Part shown: piece by piece, positions 6,534-12,015 of the stretch
How the letters are laid out: the number at the start of each line of letters is the position of its first letter
Numbering within the stretch: position 1 is the first letter of the stretch
Assembly: GCA_021648745.1 (NCBI GenBank)
Contig: JAKISE010000093.1
Coordinates: 1 to 12,015, forward strand
DNA length: 12,015 nucleotides
Direction: 5' to 3'
Source: Cyclobacteriaceae bacterium
GTDB taxonomy: Bacteria; Bacteroidota; Bacteroidia; Cytophagales; Cyclobacteriaceae
Program-made: the position numbers and the translations under genes
Notes under the pieces: model-generated
Seen by the model: only the letters and a program-made list of their open reading frames with translations
Database searches by the model: none
Told to the model about the DNA's origin: nothing

Positions 6534-9500
6534 TTAAAAACCATCATCGTCTTCGTCATCACCAAACCCGTCATCATCATCAGTAGGTTTTTCTTCACCC
6601 AAGCTCTCTATAGGCTTGTCATCAATAGCAGTAGGGTCGCTTAGGTTGTAGTCTTCATCAATATCAAAATAAATGGCTCTAAAGGTATTGATAAACTGTA
6701 AGGTTTCGGGCAAATCGGCAGGCCCAAACTGAAATTCGCCAATTTTGGCTTTGCCCATATTACTTTTACTAGTTACAAAAGCATTAAATGCTTCATTAGA
6801 AGAGTACATTAATAGCTTATCTTCTTCCATACTATAATAGTACCACGAATCAGGAGAAGCTTTTATAAATAAATTTATGGTTTCTCCTGCTTCCGTTTTT
6901 CTAATTTCAAAGAAGCTTTCAAACTGAGCATTTAAGTCTGTTCTTAATACATTTGATAGGCCTACAAAACCATCGTTATAAAAAGCTTTTTGGTCCTCGC
7001 TCCATTTAAACTTTACATTAGAAAAGACCATGGGCCGTACTAAGTTGGGCGACATAGAGCCCAATGGAACATACTCTAATGATGATTTTTCCTCATACGC
7101 TTTTGTGGCTCTATTGCCTATAATTTCGGCCAGCAAATAAAGGAGTTCCGTTCGGTCTTCAATGGCTTCAGGAGCTCCAATTTCCTCTACTACATTTTTA
7201 AAATCATCCCCCATCATATCAAATAAGGTACTGGGTATTTTAAAATTTAGTGTCATAAAACTGGTAAACGCTAGTTCATTGGTAGCCATATTACCCAAAC
7301 CAATAGCAGAGGCTTTAATGGCTCGAGTCTTGCTATTATCAATAAACCTTACTGGCCCTTCAAATCGAATATTCCTAGTTACCTCGTCATAGCCAAACAC
7401 TTTTCCTGAATAGGAGAGGCCAAGGTCTTTGTCTCGGTTTACAATTACAAACTCATTGCTATCTGCTTTAAAGCTTAAAAATCCTGATGGCTTAAAAAAA
7501 TCTTCATCCTGGTCATCTTCTTTGTCATAACAAAAAGTACTGTAGAGGCTAAAATCGCCATACCTAAAATGAAGGCCTGCAGACAATAATTTTCCTTGAG
7601 AAGTTAAACTCTCATCGAATTTAAATACTACCTGCTCCTGTTCTGCACTACTTGTGTACTCAATCCAGGTATCATAATCAGGAATACTTTTTAGGTCGAG
7701 CTTAACGAAGCCTTCAAGTTCCAATGCCGGCTTATGAGCTAGCATTTTAACATTGCCTCGGTAGTACATTCCAGGCGAAATTACGAGTTGATCTTCTTCC
7801 ACTATGGTTCCGTTTGCAACGGTATGCTTGGCAGTTTTCCCTCTTTTCCCCTCTGCAAATTCTTCTAAGTGAAAGTTACTTAATTGTATTGCAAACGTAT
7901 CTTCCTCCGTATTGATAAAACGGTAAGTTCCATCTCCTTCAAACTCATTTCTTGAAATAACTGTTACCGTGGCATCATATACTTCATGAAATTCATTGAG
8001 CGTATCTAATACAATATTGGTGTTAATAAGTGTTCCTATTCTGGCGTCTTCCAAAATAAGCACCTCTCCATTTTCGGGGGTAATTTTTGAATCGGCCACA
8101 ATAATATAGGGTATGCCACTTACCTTTAACTCTAAGGATAGCATATCATATTCAGCCGCTGTGGCATTAAATGCAAGGGAGTCCAGGTCTTTTCGTGTGG
8201 TGTAGAAATAAGAATCTTCGATGGGCACATTTTCGGGCTTAGTCATAAACACTTTTTGCCCTTCCAAATCCCAAACAGCGCGTGTAATGGAGGTATTAAA
8301 TTGAGCGTAAGGAAACTCTATGGCTGCATCTCCTGCTACCTCAGGGTTAATATCTGCTTTTTTAGAAGGCAAATCAAAGCTTACACGAACATTATATCCA
8401 AAAAAAGCTGGTTTTTCAGGGTTGCTAGAGTTTATTTTAAACCTAGAATGTCGTGCTTTATAGCTTTCTCCACTTAGGCTATAATTTGTTGAAAGCGTTT
8501 CTGAGTTATGTGTGAGCAAGGTTCCACTGCCTTTCACTCCTTTATTGGTAACAATTAAAGAGCCATCAAGAGTACCGTCTCCATTATACAGCCTAAATGG
8601 CTCGCCTATATTTTGAATATACATACTATCCTTTTTGGGTAGCCACTGCATATGATAGGTAGCGGCTGAGGCCTGTGGAAAAACCACCCCATTAAACTCT
8701 TCATTACGCATTTCGTATTGAAAGCCACTTCCGGCAACCGAATCGGGGTAGAAAATAAAGGCTTCACTTTCGAGTATGGTGGTTAAAAACTCCAATTTAC
8801 CATTACCTACTAAGCCTCTTTTATCCAAAGATAGCCGGTTAAATAAACGCCCATTGCCACCAAAGAGTTGATAACCTTCTGGAGGAATGCTATGCTCAAA
8901 GCCAAGTGAGTAATCTGACATGATATGTAGCTTTTCGGCAAATTCTGGAAACCAGCCATTTGAATAAAAAGTACCTGCAAACTGAATGGCGGAAAAATCA
9001 CTATCGCTTAAACTGTCCAAATCGAATGGAGGCAATTTATAATCGGCCAGATCAAGTGTTGGGTCAAATTCGGTATCAACACCAAAATGCTCACCGAGTT
9101 TAGGTTCTTTCGATTCTACTTCATGGGTTTTTGATACTTCAACTGTTAGCTTTAGTTCATTGGCATCCTCTAGTTTATCATCTTTAATTTTATTTCTAGA
9201 TTGCTCAACAGCCTTTTCTTCTTCAACTTTAAAGGTGTTACCCGTACCGGTCTCCGGTTTAACAATTTCAAAACCATCATTTGCATTTTCATCAACCGTA
9301 AACTCTTCTGTGTTATATATGCTTTCGCTGGATGTAACAGATGTGTTTACAACATCGTTATCTACGTTGGTTGATTTTGATTTCTTCTTACGTAAAAAAC
9401 TAAAGTTATATTGAAACTTAAAATCAATAATAGAGAAAAGTACAGGGATAAAAATTACCAATAAAATAATGCCTGCTTTACCTAAATAAGCTTGTAGCCA

Positions 9501-10067
9501 TATATTTAATTGATGACCCGCAATGCCACCAAATAAATTTTCGGGATGACTTGAAAATAATAAGTTCGATGTAATGGGTATCCATAAAAAGGATATGATT
9601 AGCAATTGAAACCATCGCCAAAGTGAAAACATCTTTACCTTAACCAATAACTTCAGTCCCAAAGATATAAACACGAGCGAGAAAAAATAGGAGCCTATGC
9701 CAATACCGTTATATATTAAATGTTTGGCAATATACGAGCCAAGCCACCCTGTCCAGTTGGTAACTGTTTCGGTATGATCTTTAAATTGCTCGGCACTTAC
9801 GGCAATTGTTCCGCTAGTTTCGGCTGAAAACCAATTAACAAAAAATGTAGTAATTGCAAGAAATAAGTAAATTCCAATTACCAAAAACAGAAAACCAATG
9901 CTACGCTGAAATCGGCTATCTAAGAAAAAAGATTTCGACTTACCTGAACTATCTATCTTCTTTTTTGTTGATTTAGATTTTTTGGCCTTCTGCTTTGCTG
10001 ATGTTTTTTTTGTTTCAGTAGTATCAGTAGGCGGCTTTACTTTTAGTTTATTTGATTTTAGAGCCAT
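6534..10067 (-). CDS. FtsK N-terminal membrane domain fused in frame to an unrelated large beta-rich protein; FtsK motor missing
   Basis: A 1177-residue reading frame. The start at 10067 gives MALKSNKLKVK and a Lys-rich cytoplasmic N-terminus, and it sits right behind a good promoter; an open extension to 10286 looks non-coding. Residues about 57-79, 122-143, 152-170 and 194-215 are four membrane segments, followed by a charged linker (225-328) and EFDPTLDLADYKLP (333-346). This order is typical of Bacteroidota FtsK, the septal DNA translocase. From about residue 350 the text changes: no Walker A, Walker B or winged-helix gamma domain follows. Instead there are about 830 residues of beta-rich sequence (for example GYQLFGGNGRLFNRL, WLPKKDSMYIQ, ADSKITPENGEVL, NEFEGDGTYRF) ending in an Asp-rich tail, DDDDGFGDDEDDDGF. 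This part resembles, from memory, the C-terminal half of very large exported hypothetical proteins of Cytophagales. It would have to be exported, yet here it follows a domain whose C-terminus faces the cytoplasm. A deletion joining two genes, or an assembly chimera, is more likely than a functional fusion. As it stands it cannot be a working translocase. Confidence 0.75.
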   Translation of the reverse strand: MALKSNKLKVKPPTDTTETKKTSAKQKAKKSKSTKKKIDSSGKSKSFFLDSRFQRSIGFLFLVIGIYLFLAITTFFVNWFSAETSGTIAVSAEQFKDHTETVTNWTGWLGSYIAKHLIYNGIGIGSYFFSLVFISLGLKLLVKVKMFSLWRWFQLLIISFLWIPITSNLLFSSHPENLFGGIAGHQLNIWLQAYLGKAGIILLVIFIPVLFSIIDFKFQYNFSFLRKKKSKSTNVDNDVVNTSVTSSESIYNTEEFTVDENANDGFEIVKPETGTGNTFKVEEEKAVEQSRNKIKDDKLEDANELKLTVEVSKTHEVESKEPKLGEHFGVDTEFDPTLDLADYKLPPFDLDSLSDSDFSAIQFAGTFYSNGWFPEFAEKLHIMSDYSLGFEHSIPPEGYQLFGGNGRLFNRLSLDKRGLVGNGKLEFLTTILESEAFIFYPDSVAGSGFQYEMRNEEFNGVVFPQASAATYHMQWLPKKDSMYIQNIGEPFRLYNGDGTLDGSLIVTNKGVKGSGTLLTHNSETLSTNYSLSGESYKARHSRFKINSSNPEKPAFFGYNVRVSFDLPSKKADINPEVAGDAAIEFPYAQFNTSITRAVWDLEGQKVFMTKPENVPIEDSYFYTTRKDLDSLAFNATAAEYDMLSLELKVSGIPYIIVADSKITPENGEVLILEDARIGTLINTNIVLDTLNEFHEVYDATVTVISRNEFEGDGTYRFINTEEDTFAIQLSNFHLEEFAEGKRGKTAKHTVANGTIVEEDQLVISPGMYYRGNVKMLAHKPALELEGFVKLDLKSIPDYDTWIEYTSSAEQEQVVFKFDESLTSQGKLLSAGLHFRYGDFSLYSTFCYDKEDDQDEDFFKPSGFLSFKADSNEFVIVNRDKDLGLSYSGKVFGYDEVTRNIRFEGPVRFIDNSKTRAIKASAIGLGNMATNELAFTSFMTLNFKIPSTLFDMMGDDFKNVVEEIGAPEAIEDRTELLYLLAEIIGNRATKAYEEKSSLEYVPLGSMSPNLVRPMVFSNVKFKWSEDQKAFYNDGFVGLSNVLRTDLNAQFESFFEIRKTEAGETINLFIKASPDSWYYYSMEEDKLLMYSSNEAFNAFVTSKSNMGKAKIGEFQFGPADLPETLQFINTFRAIYFDIDEDYNLSDPTAIDDKPIESLGEEKPTDDDDGFGDDEDDDGF

Positions 10068-10086
10068 TCGGAAAAATTTATTTATG

Positions 10087-10117
10087 CAAAAGTAACAAAT
10101 TGAGGCTTTATTGCCAA
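10087..10117 (-). promoter_or_regulatory. Bacteroidota-type promoter of the ftsK-derived gene
   Basis: On the minus strand TTG (10115-10117) is followed after 20 bases by TACTTTTG (10087-10094), a full match to the -7 consensus TAnnTTTG with a suitable spacing from a -33 TTG. Transcription would start about 10-15 bases before the ATG at 10067, giving a very short leader. This also supports 10067 rather than the further upstream ATG as the true start. Confidence 0.65.
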
Positions 10118-10514
10118 TTGACGCAATAAAATTTAAAATGACATCAGTATTTTTGATGGATATATGAGCTGCGGCAAGGATTGCAGCGGCAGCTTGTTGA
10201 TATAACAATGATATTTTTGTTAGTAGGAGGAGGCGTAGGTACGGAGCCCACTCGCTACATACAAAAATACAATTGGAATGAAACAACTACAGCGAAAAGC
10301 CTAACTACTAGTTGGCAAGTTTAGCAGGTAAGTGTGGCCGCCCAAATAATAAAAATCATTGAATAACTACATCGTGGCATATTAATTGAGTATAATTCAG
10401 TACTTTTAATAAATGAAATTATGAACTGCAATTATTCCGTAACATACAGTGTTATAATTAATTAAGAATTATAATGCTTGTGTTAGCAGTTTTACAACTG
10501 ACAAATTGACTTGT
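10118..10514. other. Divergent intergenic region between the ftsK-derived gene and lon
   Basis: About 400 bases without a convincing gene. A GC-richer patch at 10167-10194 has AGCTGC and GCAGCT arms around 16 bases. A TATTTTTG at 10262-10269 (minus strand) matches the -7 consensus but lacks a well-spaced -33 element. No clear TAnnTTTG promoter was found for lon on the plus strand. No tRNA or known small RNA was recognised. Confidence 0.4.
10452..10474. promoter_or_regulatory. AT-rich inverted repeat 41 bases before lon
   Basis: TTATAATT (10452-10459) and AATTATAA (10467-10474) are exact reverse complements around 7 bases. The position just upstream of lon would suit an operator or promoter region, but symmetry made only of A and T is easily reached by chance in this background. 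Confidence 0.25.
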
Positions 10515-12015
10515 ATGGAAACCGAAAATATGAATAAATTATTATCATTGACAAATATAGTAGATACTGAAACTGAATTTTTCCCACTGCTTTCATCGGA
10601 AGATGAAGAGATGATGAATGCGGAGGATGTACCGAGTGAATTGCCAATTTTACCCCTTCGAAACACAGTATTGTTCCCAGGTGTGGTGATACCGATTACC
10701 GTTGGTCGCGACAAATCAATTAAACTTATTAAGGAAGCATATCAAGGTAATAAAACCATTGGTGTAGTGGCTCAAAAGGATGCCGAGGTTGAGGATCCTG
10801 CGGCTGATGATTTGCAGAAAACCGGAACTATTGCCCGATTAATTAAGATATTGCAAATGCCAGACGGTAATACAACTGCCATTATACAAGGTAAAAAGCG
10901 ATTTGAAATTACTAAAATTACGCAAAGCGATCCATATTTTAAAGCCAAAATTAATAGCCTTGAATATATAAACAATATACCAAAAGATGAGGAGTTTTCT
11001 GCCTTAATTTCTTCGGTAAAAGATTTAAGTATTCAAATTATTGAGAAGTCTCCTGGAATTCCATCCGAGGCTGTTTTTGCGATAAATAATATAGAAAGTC
11101 CTGTATTTTTGTTGAACTTTATTTCATCTAATTTAAATGTTGATAATGAAGCTAAGCAGAAGCTTTTGGAGATGACTGACCTTGATCTACGAGCTAACCA
11201 AGTGCTCAAGATTATGACAAAGGAGATCCAAATGCTTGAGCTTAAGCATGATATTCAGAAAAAGGTAAAAGTTGATATGGATAAGCAACAGCGCGACTAT
11301 ATGCTTAACCAACAACTTAAAACTATTCAAGATGAACTAGGTGGAGGTCCTCACGATTCTGAAATTAGGGACTTAAACGAAAAAGCTACGGTAAAACAGT
11401 GGTCAAAAGAGATTGCTGAAGTATTTAAAAATGAAATGATTAAGCTGCAAAGGATGAATCCGGCTGCTGCTGAATATTCAATTCAACTTGGTTACCTTGA
11501 TTTATTTGTGGAGCTTCCTTGGAATGAATTCTCCAAGGATAATCTTAATTTAAATAATGCATTAAAAATCCTTAATGACGACCATTATGGATTGGAGAAA
11601 ATTAAAGAAAGGATTATTGAGCACTTGGCCGTACTGAGACTCAAGGATAATATGAAATCGCCTATACTTTGTTTTGTTGGTCCTCCAGGGGTTGGCAAAA
11701 CATCTCTTGGTAAATCTATAGCAAGGGCATTGGGTCGTAAGTATGTAAGAATGTCGTTGGGTGGTGTTCGTGACGAAGCTGAATTACGAGGTCATCGAAA
11801 AACATATATTGGTGCAATGCCAGGGAGAATAATTCAAAGTCTAAAAAAAATAAAGACATCTAATCCTGTTTTTATGCTAGATGAAATTGATAAGGTAAGT
11901 GGCAACAACTACAGTGGTGACCCACAAGCTGCTCTACTTCAAATACTTGATCCTGAGCAGAATAATACATTTTATGATAATTATTTGGAGACTGAGTATG
12001 ATCTTTCAAATATTA
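10515..12015 (+). CDS. lon: ATP-dependent protease Lon, N-terminal part (runs off the window)
   Basis: The first 500 residues of Lon, the cytoplasmic AAA+ serine protease that degrades misfolded and regulatory proteins. The frame opens with METENMNKLLSL; a second ATG at 10530 is a possible alternative start. An acidic lead (about 18-40) precedes the substrate-binding LON domain, ELPILPLRNTVLFPGVVIP (42-60). A helical region with RDYMLNQQLKTIQDELG follows, then LGYLDLFVELPWNEFSKD. The AAA+ domain shows Walker A GPPGVGKTSLGKS (from residue 389), the block SLGGVRDEAELRGHRKTYIG, and Walker B PVFMLDEIDK (451-460). The sequence ends at LETEYDLSNI, before the arginine finger and the proteolytic Ser-Lys dyad, which lie outside the window. 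It is divergent from the ftsK-derived gene, with 447 bases between the two starts. No frame breaks occur in the visible part. Confidence 0.97.
   Translation, partial: METENMNKLLSLTNIVDTETEFFPLLSSEDEEMMNAEDVPSELPILPLRNTVLFPGVVIPITVGRDKSIKLIKEAYQGNKTIGVVAQKDAEVEDPAADDLQKTGTIARLIKILQMPDGNTTAIIQGKKRFEITKITQSDPYFKAKINSLEYINNIPKDEEFSALISSVKDLSIQIIEKSPGIPSEAVFAINNIESPVFLLNFISSNLNVDNEAKQKLLEMTDLDLRANQVLKIMTKEIQMLELKHDIQKKVKVDMDKQQRDYMLNQQLKTIQDELGGGPHDSEIRDLNEKATVKQWSKEIAEVFKNEMIKLQRMNPAAAEYSIQLGYLDLFVELPWNEFSKDNLNLNNALKILNDDHYGLEKIKERIIEHLAVLRLKDNMKSPILCFVGPPGVGKTSLGKSIARALGRKYVRMSLGGVRDEAELRGHRKTYIGAMPGRIIQSLKKIKTSNPVFMLDEIDKVSGNNYSGDPQAALLQILDPEQNNTFYDNYLETEYDLSNI

Noticed and set aside
8256..9414. 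Several 63-84 codon frames inside the large ftsK-derived gene
   Set aside because: These are shadows of the long frame, with serine- or cysteine-rich chance sequence.
10068..10286. Upstream open extension of the ftsK-derived frame with an Ala-rich stretch
   Set aside because: It crosses the TACTTTTG promoter, does not resemble any FtsK N-terminus, and the Lys-rich start at 10067 fits the family. The extension is simply open by chance.
10180..10340. Possible tRNA or small structured RNA in the GC-richer part of the divergent region
   Set aside because: No acceptor stem, T-loop signature or cloverleaf could be assembled on either strand.
10469..10975. Minus-strand frames of 67 and 81 codons over the start of lon
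   Set aside because: They overlap a clear lon coding sequence and have no recognisable features.

Overview
The window reads as a chromosome segment of a Bacteroidota member, most likely a marine Cytophagales-type bacterium. The evidence is the AT-rich composition, a TAnnTTTG-type promoter, a DUF4834-like small protein, a short CarB without the C-terminal regulatory domain, and an FtsK membrane domain of the Bacteroidota style. The genus is not identifiable from the sequence alone.

Left part (1-2421) is an accessory stretch. The first 434 bases, read on the minus strand, are the 5' ribozyme part of a group II intron whose reverse transcriptase would lie beyond the left edge. Next comes a non-coding spacer, then a decayed or interrupted secreted lipoprotein gene (653-1162, plus strand). 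That gene has a TIMP/NTR-like region and a Kazal-type protease-inhibitor domain, but a TAG stop in its signal peptide. A second spacer follows, sharing short motifs with the first, and then an intact lipoprotein with a lectin-like (concanavalin/LamG-like) C-terminal half (1408-2421).

Middle part (2449-6474) is on the minus strand. It holds carB (carbamoyl-phosphate synthase large subunit) followed after one base by a small DUF4834-like membrane protein. Upstream of carB lie a candidate promoter, an operator-like palindrome, a 15-bp hairpin and a very strong 21-bp terminator hairpin, which ends a secreted protein gene of unknown function (5761-6474).

Right part: a 3.5-kb minus-strand gene (6534-10067) is the main surprise. 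Its first ~345 residues are the four-helix membrane domain, linker and pre-motor segment of the DNA translocase FtsK. The ATPase motor is absent, and an unrelated ~830-residue beta-rich protein with an Asp-rich tail follows in frame. This is either a genuine gene fusion/deletion or an assembly chimera; the sequence alone cannot decide. The fusion keeps a good Bacteroidota promoter at 10087-10117. Divergent from it, lon (ATP-dependent protease) begins at 10515 and runs off the right edge inside its AAA+ domain.

I see no CRISPR array, tRNA, rRNA or complete insertion sequence. No clear new multi-gene system is visible; the FtsK fusion and the accessory spacers are the places worth a second look.
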